Shown piece after piece: positions 12,308 to 23,212 of a stretch of 44,607 bases of DNA. Origin of the DNA: Chloromonas sp. AAM2 (Eukaryota > Chlorophyta > Chlorophyceae > Chlamydomonadales > Chlamydomonadaceae); assembly GCA_004335635.1 (NCBI GenBank), contig QAXH01005368.1:20568-65174 (forward strand), given 5' to 3'. The notes under the pieces are model-generated. The model had not been told where the DNA came from and ran no database searches. It worked only from the letters and a program-made list of their open reading frames with translations. A program made the position numbers and the translations under genes. The stretch's first letter is position 1; every line of letters starts with the position of its first letter.

Positions 12308-13651
12308 ACCTGCTTCCTAACGATGCCTTGGGCAGGCAGGGACCTCTGTGCAAGGCCAGCCGCGCCCCGCTGTCTGCATTGCATCCTGATTGCCCCACTC
12401 ACCGACGCCTGAAGCCAGCCAAACTCACGGAAGCCAGCCAAAGTCCTCCGGGGCGAAGAGGACGAGCAGAGAGCGATGGTGGCGATAAATGGCCACGGAT
12501 TTGACAGGTCACCAGCGTTACTGTCACTCTGACGTCACAAGTATGGGCCGTCACAAGTATGGCAGTTGAGTGGCGGCAATCAGACTTCAAATCCCAGCTT
12601 ACCTCTACTGGGCAGGCCAAGTGCACCATAACATGCTTCTGTGCACCTTTCACGCAAAAACCTGAACGCACAACTGAAGGCAGTTGAATGACTTACGCAG
12701 TTATATAGGTCTGAATTGTCCGAGGCGTGTATGCAGGCTGGGCGACACAACCTGTTTGTGGCTGTGCCGACACGGATCTGCTGTCATTGAACTCCTGCAC
12801 ACTCATGTGGTTAGTGCGCCAGAAACAGTTTTTGAGCGTTGCCAGCAGTGATTGTTAGCAACTGCTGGAACAGATACGTCTGGAATTGTTAGCAACTACT
12901 GGAACAGATACGTCTGGAATATGTGGCCTAGTAGTTTGGCGTGACTGCAGGCCATTTTGCCTGTTTTCAGCTGCATCAGCATAGTTTACAGTGCTACCAC
13001 CTGCCCTGACAGGCACAATAGAAGGGCCTGTGTTTCAATTGCATACCCTTAATGTGCAGGTAAGCTCAAGTGGCCAGCTATGGAATTTGCGTTTCTGGTC
13101 GCACAAGGCTGCACCGCCTTTTTGTGTTTGAATGAATTGCAGTGGAGAGGCGGTTGTGCGTCCTCTCTAAATTGACAAGTGCCTGGCTTGTTTCCTTGCT
13201 GTGCCTAGCGTAGGATGGTTGTGCTTATCCAGTACTGTCCTTGATTTCTTCCCGTGATTTAACACCTCCCACGTTCGCTCAGCTGGAATGTCCATGGGTG
13301 CATCTTGCTGGTTGTGGTTGAATGACTACGCGGCTGGTGCAGAGAAGGAGACATGGAGCTTGTTGCAGATGACTGTTCTCCCCTCCTGTGCACGCCAGGC
13401 TGCTGCTGTGTTTTGTCTGTGGTGAATGTTTTCTTGTATGTTACTAGAGGTACAATAGACTTTGTTCGTGCAGGCACTCGACGAACAATCCCATGCCCTG
13501 TGTGTAACGCTCGCTGCAAAACGCCTAAACCTTTTGCTTTTGGTGCGTTCGCTTTCCTTCGCTTCCCTCCCTCTCCTGACCTTTAGCGCTGACCTAACCC
13601 AAGGCTACACACACGGGCTTTGTGCAGCAGCTCGATTTCTGCCGCACAAAG
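12308..13651. other. Intergenic stretch between kinase and PDH E1 beta
   Basis: It holds the kinase 3' region and the PDH promoter. The only clear candidate TGTAA is at 13503-13507, about 1.2 kb past the stop, so the kinase 3' end is uncertain. A 34-bp tandem duplication sits at 12851-12918. No supported gene. Confidence 0.6.
12851..12918. repeat. 34-bp tandem duplication
   Basis: attgttagcaactgctggaa and the following 14 bases are repeated directly (12851-12884, 12885-12918) with one difference, gctgg to actgg. It looks recent. Confidence 0.9.
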
Positions 13652-16436
13652 ATGGCCTTGGCTACTAGGGTAAATGTCACCAGCTCCAGGGGCTTGAGCG
13701 CACGTCGCGGAGTTGCATGCGTTTCTGCTCCCCATATTGGTACGCTGTGGCCTGGCCATTGCTGCGATGCGCCATCCGGCCTCAGCCTGTAGCCGATCCT
13801 CGTCACTGAGCACTTTTTTGCAGGCCGTCAGGCGCGGGGAGCTCTGCAGGTGGCACATGATGCCAAGAAGAAGCAGTTGTTTATGTGGGAGGCACTGCGG
13901 GAGGCCATTGATGAGGAGATGGAGCGCGACCCAGCCGTCTGCGTGATGGGTAAGGTCAAGTTCAGTCAGCATCGGGAAACGCAGCGGCATGGGAGGCGCA
14001 GCATCAGCATGTCTATGTCTGCAATTGTTTGCGCTTCTGGAAATTGCGGTGTTGCCCGTTGGTACATCAGTCACCAAATTGCTGCACCGTCCTGCAGGCG
14101 AGGATGTGGGTCACTACGGCGGCAGCTACAAGTGCACACTGGGCCTGCACAAGAAATACGGCGACATGCGCATCCTGGACACCCCCATTTGCGGTGAGCT
14201 TGCTCGCTTTTCGATGCAAGCGTTAGCCAGGCTGGCTGGAGCGGCCTCAACTCAACGCTCTCACCTATTAATCCTGCTGGCATTCGTTGCAGAGAATGGC
14301 TTCATGGGCATGGGAGTGGGCGCGGCGATGACTGGACTCCGACCCATTGTGGAGGGCATGAACATGGGCTTCCTGTTGCTCGCATTCAACCAGATCTCAA
14401 ACAACTGTGGCATGTTGCACTACACCTCTGGTGGCCAGTACAAGACCCCTCTTGTCATCCGAGGGCCTGGTGGTGTGGGCCGGCAGCTAGGCGCAGAGCA
14501 CAGCCAGCGGTTGGAGTCCTATTTCCAATCCATCCCTGGCGTGCAGCTCGTAGCTGTGTCCACAGTGCGCAACGCCAAAGCTCTTCTCAAAGCAGTGAGT
14601 GCACCTGGGTGCATGATAGCTCTTGCTGTTGCTGAACATGTTGCACATCCCTGGCTCCCTTTGGTGGTTTTGAGGTAGTGAATGCCAGTGTCAGAACAGC
14701 ACTTGGGAAAGTACTCATGAAGCAAATTGACCAGCTTGGTCCTGATACATGCCTTTTCGATGTTTCGGTTTTGGTTTTGGTTGTGGTTGTGGTTGTTGTT
14801 CAGTGACGCTTTCTTCGAACCTGCGATTGTCAAGTGAGTGTCAGAATAGCAATTTGCCTTTTCCAATCATCACTCTGTACTCGCTCCTTTTCCATGGGTT
14901 TGTTTAACTGCCTTCTGCAGGCCATCCGCAGCAACAACCCAATCATCTTTTTTGAGCACGTGCTCCTGTACAACCTGAAGGCCGAGGTGCGTGCAGTCGG
15001 AAAGCGCTGCGAGGCATGAAACACCTCCCACTCACAACACCAGTTTGATTCCCATCTCCTCATGTGGCATGCCCTGGTCAGGCGCAACAGGTTGTGCTCC
15101 AGATGAACAGGGCACTGAGCTTGTAGAGAACAAGCGAGATATGATTGATTAGCAGCAGGTTTGAGTAAGTGGAGATGGGCCATGCCGCTCGTCCAGTCAT
15201 AGCACTGATTTCATGCACTCATGAGCACTCACGTCACATCACATTTCGGAATCCTGCCGGTTGCAGGCTGGCGGCCCTGACGAGGTGCAGTGCCTTGAGA
15301 AGGCGGAGATGGTGCGCGAGGGCACCGACATCTCCATCTTCACGTACAGCCGCATGCGCTACGTGGTCATGCAGGCGGTGGCGGACCTAGAGAAGATGGG
15401 GTACAACCCAGAGGTGGGCTGCGTGGCAGTCGTATACATGATGTGCCCAATGCATATGCTGCAGGTCAAGCCACTCATTTTGCCAGCCTGTGGGTTCTGC
15501 TGAACAAGTTGGATCTGGTTCGACACGTTTCGTTCGTAGGGGATTCGGAATGATGAGAGCCACAGTCAACGAGGGTTTGTGGCTCAGGCTGTCATGTGGC
15601 TGCACGGCTGCGGGCGCATTCAGGTCCAAATCAACTGCCCTCGTTACTGCTTATACAATACATTACTGCTAATCGAAGGCCTTGTATCTCACACGCAACA
15701 TGCCGCCTTTCAATCCTAGACCGAAAGTGTACATTGCCAGCGCCTGGCAGTCAGTTGATTTCATGCGCCTGGCAGTCAGTTGATTCCATGCGCCTGGCAG
15801 TCAGTTGATTCCATGCGCCTGGCAGTCAGTTGCTTCCATGCGTCTATGGTGCGCAGGTGATCGACTTGATCAGCCTCAAGCCCTTCGACATGCATACCAT
15901 CTCCCAATCCATCAAAAAGACCCGCAAGGTGTTGATTGTGGAGGAGTGCATGAAGACTGGTGGCATTGGCGCATCCCTGTCCGCTGTCATCAGCGAGTCG
16001 CTCTTCAATGAGCTAGACCATGAGGTAAGCCGGCAGTGCAAATGTGTAGAGCCATGCTCTTCATCCATGCAGAGCCTGTGTGAGAGCTTGGTTCTAGTCA
16101 AGCGGCAAATGCAGCACTGAGTCTGATGGGTGCACAAGGGCGTGTGAGTGGGGTGATGGGTTCCTTGTGGGCGGTGCTGGTGATGTTTTCGTCAGCACCA
16201 CACCTGCACCTGCACCTGCGCCTGTTGCAGTGCTGCGTCCTTTTGATGGACAACACAAGCTGCGTGCCGTATGAACGTGTGCTTGTGTGCTGGTCGCCTT
16301 GCAGGTTGTGCGCCTGTCCTCCCAGGACGTGCCCACTGCTTATGCATACGAACTGGAGGCTGCCACAATCGTGCAGTCAAGCCAGGTCGTGGAGGCCGTG
16401 GAAAGAGTGTGCGGCAAGAAGCTCGCCCTGGCCTAA
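13652..16436 (+). CDS. Pyruvate dehydrogenase E1 beta subunit, plastid type
   Basis: This subunit forms, with E1 alpha, the thiamine diphosphate-dependent component that decarboxylates pyruvate and feeds acetyl-CoA into plastid fatty acid synthesis. Eight exons: 13652-13739, 13824-13949, 14098-14193, 14293-14594, 14921-14986, 15267-15413, 15857-16024 and 16305-16436; 374 residues. Nearly unbroken agreement with plastid E1 beta is seen: [33 protein letters not shown], a long block from [13 protein letters not shown] through [23 protein letters not shown] and [13 protein letters not shown]. The first about 35 residues ([14 protein letters not shown], Arg/Ser-rich, no acidic residues) look like a chloroplast transit peptide. 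[11 protein letters not shown] supports the plastid rather than the mitochondrial form. Candidate polyadenylation signal TGTAA at 16959-16963. Confidence 0.97.
15740..15839. repeat. 25-bp tandem repeat, four copies, next to an acceptor
   Basis: Four head-to-tail copies of gcgcctggcagtcagttgat followed by tccat, each 25 bp, lie in the sixth intron of the PDH E1 beta gene and end only about 15 bases before the acceptor AG at 15855-15856. Copies differ at one or two positions. Confidence 0.95.
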
Positions 16437-17682
16437 GCTTTTTAAGACGTAGTCTTATCTAAGATGAGCGCGGGTCACCACCTGGTGGCCCAGTGAAAGG
16501 ACTCCCTTTCTGTTGCGGCACAGGAGTGGGAAACGGACGGGTGTGGTGTATTGAAGGGGCAGGGTGTGCCCTATTTTGCAGTCTAGGCATGTTGGCTTGC
16601 CTCTTCGTCTTGACCATGGCCGAGAGGTGCAGTATGGTCTGTGTGGTGTGGTGATCTAAGATGTATCGGCTCTGCCTTATCAATTGTCACGGCAGGATGC
16701 GCTTGGTGGCGGATTCTGATGCATGCCTGGGTTTTTGTAGCTTCGCCTTGGTTTTGTCGTCATGCCCGCCCCTGGCTTGTTCTGTCATGCAAGTGTTCCG
16801 TAGCAAAGCGTTGGTTTGCTATGACTTGCCCATAGACCTTGGTTGCCTACCTCGATGTCGCTGACCCAACGTGGGATAAATCCGTATGTATGTACGTTCA
16901 AGTGTGTGCCCCTCAGGCCATACGATTGACTGACACTAAAACCTGGCGGCTTGTCAAGTGTAAACCATTCCTCTTTTATTGATATAGCGTGCAACAGGTG
17001 CTCTGGTGTCGTCTCACACATATGCTGCTAATGTACTGTGTCCGCCATGCACTCAAGTGGATCACAGACTGTTCCCGTGACGTCAGAGCCGATTATGTCA
17101 TCATAACCGAGTGGATATGAAGCGTGGACCACACTCTTCCCTCTGATTAGCACTTGCGCGCTTCACACCGTGCCAGGTATCAACCAAACCAAACACTAGC
17201 AGGTGTGCATGCCCGTCAAGACCGGCGTTGCCCGGAGCTTGACAGACGTGGGGCGCACGTCACTACGGCCCGTGCTCGAAGTTGTTATCAGTCGAGCCAA
17301 CGTTCATGTCAAGCTTGGCAAGGCGTTGTTGAACCTTTTCTGGAGGTGGTGCTTCGAGATCATGGACCAATGCCAATGCTTCCTAACAGGCCACCAAACA
17401 GTCACAGCAGCAGCAACAGGAACAAGGGGAAGGACGTGTGCTGGAGCCGCATCAGCTAGAGACAGAAGTGGTCTTGAACAATCCGCTATTTATGAGTAGC
17501 ATTGCTCAGTCCATACCAGCCAGAAAAGCAAGGTGTATGTGATGTGTATGGGCACAAGCAGCAAGGATGCACAGAGCAGAAGACGAGTTGTGCAGAAGAT
17601 GATGATGAGGATTGTCACAACCAATTGTTGAGGATTGTTGCACGTCCTAAGTTAAGACGGAATGACCATCTTGAGACAAGCT

Positions 17683-17736
17683 GCGATTGATCAGTTCACC
17701 TTTGACAATTGCGATTGATTAAATCACCTTTGACAA
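17683..17736. repeat. Short direct repeat
   Basis: gcgattgatcagttcacctt is followed after 28 bases by gcgattgattaaatcacctt; both continue tgacaa. Two imperfect copies in non-coding sequence. Confidence 0.8.
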
Positions 17737-17900
17737 CCGTAGCTGATCTTAGTATCTTTGCTAGTTAGTTAACGAGGCGCTTCTGGAAAAATTTGTGGGG
17801 TGATAGCCACAAGGGACTCAACCACCCCTTGCTGACCCAGCTAAATCCCCCGTTACTAGGAGATATTTTTGCAATTTGCGCAAAGATTAATATTTGCGTT

Positions 17901-17990
17901 TGACATGCTTCCTGGTGTGCCACCCCTCTTTGCGAGCGTTGCTGGCCTTTTTGTTTACCTTGCAAGTCACGATGCTTGCACACACCTCTC
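17901..17990 (+). repeat. Dispersed repeat block, copy A
   Basis: tgacatgcttcctggtgtgc, then about 70 bp ending in cgatgcttgcacacacctct, closely matches copy B at 23041-23132 along its whole length. Copies C and D (30862-30894 and 34847-34877) share only the first third. Confidence 0.8.
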
Positions 17991-19040
17991 TTTGTGCCGG
18001 GTCTTATTGCCACAGTGGTTGCTAGTAGTAACATGGGTTCATATGCCTTTCGTCAGCCGGCTAGAGCGTGTGCGTACGTGACAAGCAGTACAATTGTATA
18101 CGATGCAATGCAGACAGCGCGGCTTGGCTATGCGGCGTAGGGTTTTCTGATGTGCTCTTCTGATCTCACGAAATCTCCAGCCTTGTGGCTGTGTCGACAG
18201 GGTAGGCCTGGGTAGTCAAGCTGCTGACATGATGAGTTGCTTGGCCGTACGGTTGAATTGGTGCAGAAAAGCAATGCGATGGGCCTCGTGCGTCCTAGAA
18301 GCCTAGTCAATTCGAGTCTGTAGTCGAAGGCGAGGAGATTGGTGATGTTGGTAGAGCCCTTGCTCGTGCTGATTTTAGACGAGACGAGCGGGGGAGTTGC
18401 CGGAACGGCAGCTACTGGTTTATAAGGAGGCGAGGGGCTCCTGCGTGTGGCAGCGCGCGCCGCAAACGTCCTGCTGGCATTGATCACAGCTTGGGCCAGC
18501 CAGTCTCTGCCAGCCTCTGCTCTTTGGTTGGTCAGCACAAGCATCTGGCCCAAGCTTCGACGATTGCCGGCAGGTGATTTGCGGCGCGCGCTGCGCACGC
18601 GGAGGCCACTCGGCTCCTGATGAACCGTCCGGCGCGCCTGCTGACAAAACTTGGCTGCTGACAAAACTTGATGGTCGGCCAAATTGATGAGGTCAAGGTG
18701 TCACACCACAGGTCTTCCCGGTCTTGCACTCAGGTGACTGCCGAAGTGTAAGCAAGGCCAGCCACAAGGCAAACAAGGTGATACGCAGGGTCCAGACCGA
18801 TTCAACTGGCGGCAAGGATGCAAATCCTAGTATTCAAAATGCAGGCATCTACTGGAACTCGTTGACTCGTGGAGGAAACCTCTAACTACCAAAAGTGGCC
18901 GAAACAGGTCCCTGCAGACCTCAAGCTCTGGACCTCGGTCAATGCAGACTTTATTCAGGCGAGTGGGTGTCCTTGCGAGATGGGGACGGCCACGAAGCGT
19001 AACGCAAGTAGGATTTGATACCACTCTAGCTTGGCGTGCC

Positions 19041-19629
19041 AAAAAAAAAGAAGTTTGCCAGTTCTGGGACAGTTCTTGTGTGAATAGGTCTGTATTACCG
19101 CCAGGAACCATTGTGTGTCAGTCAACATGTGTATGTGTGCGTGTCATTCGCACATGGGTTGAACAGCGGAGTGAACACCATGATGCGTTTCATAAATTTT
19201 TTGTACACAGACACTCGCTCCGGGTGCTCTGGCAGCTCACCAGACGCATGCAGCATGCCACACAACAGCGAGTATAAGAAACACCTGTCGTCGTCGTTCT
19301 TTATGTTTATCAGGGCCTTCTTGGTCGCCAGCTCCTTAGACAGGGGTATGTAAGCCCTGCCACCGACCAAGGGGTTGTACTGGTGATCTACCACCACTTG
19401 TCACTGTCCCTGTCCCAGTATTGGCAGTCACCAGCGTCTACCAACTCCAGCGTCAGCAACACATCCCAGTGGCAGATGACACTGACCCAACACCACACTT
19501 TGCACACTTTCACCACCATAAAAACTTAGTATGGACGCACTCCTGAAAATACTAGTTCCACAGACGACTGACAGCCTCATCACGGTGCCACACAGAAATT
19601 GTCCCAGAACTGGCAAACACCATTTTTTT
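19041..19629. mobile_element. TIR element, copy 2, with coding remnant
   Basis: The left end after a run of nine A's reads gtttgccagttctgggacag (19053-19072). The right end reads aaattgtcccagaactggca and continues aac (19596-19618), its reverse complement, then runs of T. The interior holds the Maverick-like open frame at 19122-19397 and a block shared with copy 1. At about 580 bp it is roughly twice the size of copies 1 and 6. It lies just beyond the UCH stop. Confidence 0.75.
19122..19397 (-). pseudogene. Fragment resembling Maverick/Polinton-type polymerase proteins
   Basis: Reading on the minus strand gives an open frame with the segment GRAYIPLSKELATKK followed by ALINIKNDDDRCFLYSLL and, later, PERVSVYKKF. 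That order (a Tyr-Ile-Pro-Leu block, Lys-Lys, Ile-Lys-Asn plus acidic residues, Cys-Phe, then Arg-Val-Ser) is a pattern I know from the region before the polymerase domain of Maverick/Polinton and related virus-like elements. The polymerase catalytic region, integrase and capsid genes are absent, and the frame degrades at its C-terminal side. It lies wholly inside TIR element copy 2. I judge this a broken remnant; the family call rests on motif recall only. Confidence 0.45.
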
Positions 19630-19635
19630 TGCTCC

Positions 19636-19640
19636 TTACA
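19636..19640 (-). terminator. Candidate polyadenylation signal for the UCH gene
   Basis: ttaca on the + strand is TGTAA on the minus strand, about 170 nt past the UCH stop and right at the edge of TIR element copy 2. Confidence 0.45.
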
Positions 19641-19807
19641 TCTCTGAAGGAGGGGGAACTTGCTGGAAGAACATCATGATAGTAAGCTCATTGCATGCCA
19701 GCTCTGTGAACAGCTTTTCCTTGTCCTGACATATGAACATGCACACTGCACGTGTTAGCCTAACACAGCCATGTCGTCCAACCTCAAAGACCTGCCACGA
19801 TATGTCG

Positions 19808-22338
19808 CTAATCTGTTGCGTCAGGCGGTGTGAGTGCCATGAGGCTGAAGTTTAGGCTGGGTGAGCTGGCGATGAGGCGTAGGATGACGGCGGCCGCGTC
19901 CGTGAGCAGCGAGTCGGGGGTGGTGGGGCCATGGGGCACGGGGCCGGCGCGCCGCCCGTCCAGCTCCCACAGCACACCTGCAGGCGGGGGAGCAGGCGGA
20001 ACAAGGTCATGTTCTTCTCATTGTTGCAGTTCCCAGGCTGTGTCGTTTCTGCATGCTCAGAAGCAGCTTCATTCTCCAGCCTGCCAACACGGGAGCAACT
20101 AGAATCCCACCCTGACACTGAAGTCAACAGACTGGCAGCTCCAGGAACAAGCTAAGCTGGGCAGAGAGACACTTTGCCGCAGCATCCTGCAAGACTTGCA
20201 GAACAACAGCCAGCCAGCGGGAGTTCTGTTGCTTGCCCAGCGACGGCTGGATCAGCTGCAGACCGCACACACTGTGCACTAGCATGCAATCAATTCGAGA
20301 CAGAAGCTTAACACGTTCCCACAATGAACAGTGTCCGCTGTGCATAATGCAATTGATTAGCATGCAACCAGAAGTTGAACACCTTCCCACGAAAACAAGT
20401 GTGCAAAAATGGTCCGGCTCACCATCCTTGTGTATAAAGGAGACAAAGTGCAGATTGACCACTTCGTGTTCATCGGGGGGTGCGGTGTCGCCCACTGCGG
20501 CTGCAGCCTGCAGCGACCACGCACCGACATGGGACAGACAGAAGGCAAACGTCATCACTGGATAGAATCCCGCTGTTCCTGGTTTGCTGGACACAGCCTT
20601 TGTGAGCTTGATGCACGTGTTGGCTGAAAAGACGCGTAACCATCGTGATGGATCTGCACGCCCCTTGTTTGGCTCTCCTCGCTGGCTGGTAACAATACGA
20701 TGGCCAATCGTCTCTGGGCACGGGACCTGGACCCTCACACTATGCCACCCGCTTGGCCCCACCTGGTGCGCCGCCTCCACGTCCGGTCCCCCCTGGGGCG
20801 GGTCCTCCAGAAATTTGCCTCGCGCACCGGGGTCCATGGCAGCGGTAGCGGACATGAACTCGGACAGGAAACTGCCAGGCGCTGCACATGCAGTACGAGG
20901 AAACCATACAATAAGGAAACCATATGCAGGGCCAACACAGTTCGAAAACTGCTGCTCACCATTCATAATGTTGCATTTCTTGCGACGGAGCCAGAAGGAG
21001 CAGCGTGAGCATCAGAGTACCATGTGCCGGCGCTAACAATTGAGCTTGGCAATTAGTTATGAACTGCTATCACAGCAACGGTGACCAGCAACGTAGTGAG
21101 CAAAGCTGGCGTCTTAGGCTATTTTTGTATTTTAAGCTGGCACCCTAGACCCTCAACAGATATGCAAAGCTGAAGGAACCGTGCCAATAGCTGGCGAGTC
21201 ACTGCACCACTCTGCCACCCACCAAATTGCATGTCCTCTGTGTTGTTGCATACGCTGTGGAGGATGGCAATCGTGCCGCATGCGTTGCTGATGGTTTGCT
21301 TGAGGTAGAAGAGCCCCTCGGGTGCCGCCTGGCCCTCTTGGGCTAGTTTTTCATCCTCTGCATGTGCGCACGTGCCAACGGGGCCGCCAGCCTGTCAGTT
21401 TTCTCCTGACAAGCCTCGAAGGCGAACAGAAAAGCCTATCTGAGAGGTGACTGCAGCAATAATCAAATGACAACCAACTTGAGCTGCAATGACAAATGAG
21501 CAGCAGTGCGCAACTCAAGCGAGCTGAAGCGTAGAGGTCGCACAGCACGCACAGGCTCACATGACAGTCTTTCTGGCGATGCAACCAGAGGCCTGGGAGG
21601 AAGCGTTATGGGCCTGACCAGGTAACTTACCTTGCTTTGCAGCATCCTCTGTTTCGTCTGTTATGGGGTAGCACATGATGAGCGCCTTGACTGGTTTGGG
21701 TACCATTGACAGCAGGCTCTGCGGGCAAGGTGTGACAATGTCTGCTGATGTGACATGGGTCCAACCGGTCTGTCTCTGCTCAGCGTACATTGTGTCCGAG
21801 CAGGCTCGATGCACCAGTGTATACAGAGCAGCATGAGACGGGTATTGCCTCGCAGCAACTGCAAACTGCCAATGATCTTTCGCAGCTTGTTGCATCGCTC
21901 ATCCGGAGAGAGACTCAAAATCACATACCATGATCAGCAAGCTTGCTGCTTGCGCAGCACGCATGATGCCATGCTCAGCATGCATGATGCTTTGCGTCAG
22001 CTTCTACACGTCAAATGCTCGAACAGTGCATGGCATGCCTGCCTCGTCATGACAAAAAAATTGCTGTCCTCCCCCAAGTGCATGATCTGAGCAACTGTGA
22101 TGCTAAACTGCTGCCTCTCTGCACCAACTAATGCACTTGTGGCACTCATTCTTCAGCACAGGCCTGAGCAACGTCAGATCCTCAAACCCTGCACGTCACG
22201 CCAAGTCCGATCAAAACACACCTCATCGAGGCCGTACACGTCCGACAAGCTGTACTTGCCGTCTTCATAGCCGAGTTTCTTGATGTATTCGTTCATAACG
22301 TCGGGATTCGACTCGATTGGCACCCATTTCTTGCCCAT
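19808..22338 (-). CDS. Ubiquitin carboxyl-terminal hydrolase, UCH (UCHL3-like) family
   Basis: A cysteine protease that removes small adducts from the C-terminus of ubiquitin; cytosolic or nuclear. Six exons in order of transcription: 22338-22222, 21718-21631, 21357-21223, 20881-20763, 20507-20423 and 19977-19808; 237 residues, close to the 230 of human UCHL3. The start MGKKWVPIESNPDV matches the family N-terminus and an in-frame TAA lies upstream. The catalytic residues can be placed: oxyanion-hole Gln89 and nucleophile Cys95 in LKQTISNACGTIAILH, His173 in NLHFVSFIH, and Asp188 in WELDGR. The crossover-loop region (residues about 140-165) is Ala/Pro/Gly-rich and poorly conserved, as expected. 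All junctions keep frame. The protein has no C-terminal extension of the UCH37/BAP1 kind. Confidence 0.95.
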
Positions 22339-22654
22339 TTCTGATAATGAGCTCGCTTTACGTGGTTTAGTTGATGCAATGAACTGCTTTGTCGTCACAA
22401 CTGGAACTTAGTGCAAGCTCGGTACGCGCTAAGTGCTGTGCCACATCACAAACCCTAGGTTGTAACGCAGGTTCAAAAAGTGAAAAAAAAAAAAGAATTC
22501 TCACTCATTGCCCTACAATGTGACTGTCGATGCTGCCAGGAACGAGGCCCACAAACGAGACAGTTGGTGGTGGGTCGTTACATCGTTCCAGTGGCGTGCC
22601 GCAGCAGCCACTGGTCAAGCGTACAAGAAATTGAATGTTGCAAAAATAAAACAT

Positions 22655-22695
22655 GCAAAGCAAGCAAGCAATCACAAGCAAGCAAGCAAGCAGCT
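22655..22695. repeat. (AAGC)n-like simple repeat
   Basis: aagcaagcaagcaatcacaa and then gcaagcaagcaagcagct: interrupted tetranucleotide repeat in the UCH upstream region. Confidence 0.85.
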
Positions 22696-22919
22696 CCAGC
22701 CAACCCAGAACACGGGTTGGAAGCAACCAGACCCACCACCCGGCACGCCTGAGCAGCATCCAGGCAGGGTGGGCCATTACCTGGAAACACTGATGCAGAC
22801 GAACGATATAACAACAGAATGTTGGGCATATCGTAGACATCTCCATTACACCTCCAGAGTCCATTCGTGAGAAACTGCAGCACGTGGTTCCGTTACACTC
22901 TACCACTTAGCAGCTACGC

Positions 22920-22943
22920 GTTTGCCTGTTCTGGGACATTTTT
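22920..22943 (+). mobile_element. Solitary TIR end (copy 3)
   Basis: gtttgcctgttctgggacat matches the family TIR with two mismatches and is followed by tttttgcgtc, like the tcttgcgtc of copies 5b and 6. I found no inverted partner in the next 800 bp, so this may be a truncated element or one whose other end was lost. Confidence 0.6.
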
Positions 22944-23040
22944 TGCGTCCTGCACTGAAACCAGTTCTGTTGGGTCTGATGTGTCTGTATGTGCGTGTGA
23001 ACGAGTTGAATTGTCTGGGGTTATCAATTTTCACGATTTG

Positions 23041-23132
23041 CTTGGACGTGCTTCCTGATGTGCACTGCCTCCTTGTGGGCGTTGTTGGCCTTTTTTTACC
23101 TTGCAAGATACGATGCTTGCACACACCTCTCG
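23041..23132 (+). repeat. Dispersed repeat block, copy B
   Basis: Matches copy A over about 90 bp: cgtgcttcctgatgtgcact, the shared gttggcctttttt and ttaccttgcaag parts, then cgatgcttgcacacacctct. It lies about 100 bp inside the solitary TIR end and is antisense to the NDUFAF6 3' region. Confidence 0.8.
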
Positions 23133-23212
23133 TCCTCCAGCCACTTCTGGTGTCTCAACCACAATACAATCAGAGCCCTCTTTCACACAGCCAATACATT
23201 CAGAATGCCAGC

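Larger units (their letters stand above)
16437..19807. other. Gene-poor 3.4-kb stretch
   Basis: Between the PDH E1 beta stop and the UCH stop I can support no host gene. It holds the PDH 3' region to about 16963, a 28-bp-spaced direct repeat at 17683-17736, a dispersed-repeat block at 17901-17990, a direct repeat gctgacaaaacttg near 18638-18668, and TIR element copy 2. The open frames at 17203-17499 (+) and 18128-18682 (-) resemble nothing I know and have no exon partners. Confidence 0.6.
22339..23212. other. Intergenic stretch between UCH and NDUFAF6
   Basis: It should hold the UCH promoter (right of 22338) and the NDUFAF6 3' region. Visible content: an (AAGC)n-like simple repeat at about 22655-22695, candidate minus-strand TGTAA signals at 22846-22850 and 22893-22897, a lone TIR end at 22920, and dispersed-repeat copy B. 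No gene. Confidence 0.6.

Noticed and set aside
17203..17499. 98-codon open frame (+)
   Set aside because: No family resemblance and no flanking exons in the gene-poor stretch.
18128..18682. 184-codon open frame (-)
   Set aside because: No recognisable domain, no splice partners or clear promoter. It may be a chance frame or an old mobile-element remnant; I cannot support it as a gene.
20124..20966. 280-codon open frame (-)
   Set aside because: It is an exon-intron read-through of the UCH gene: only 20881-20763 and 20507-20423 are coding.
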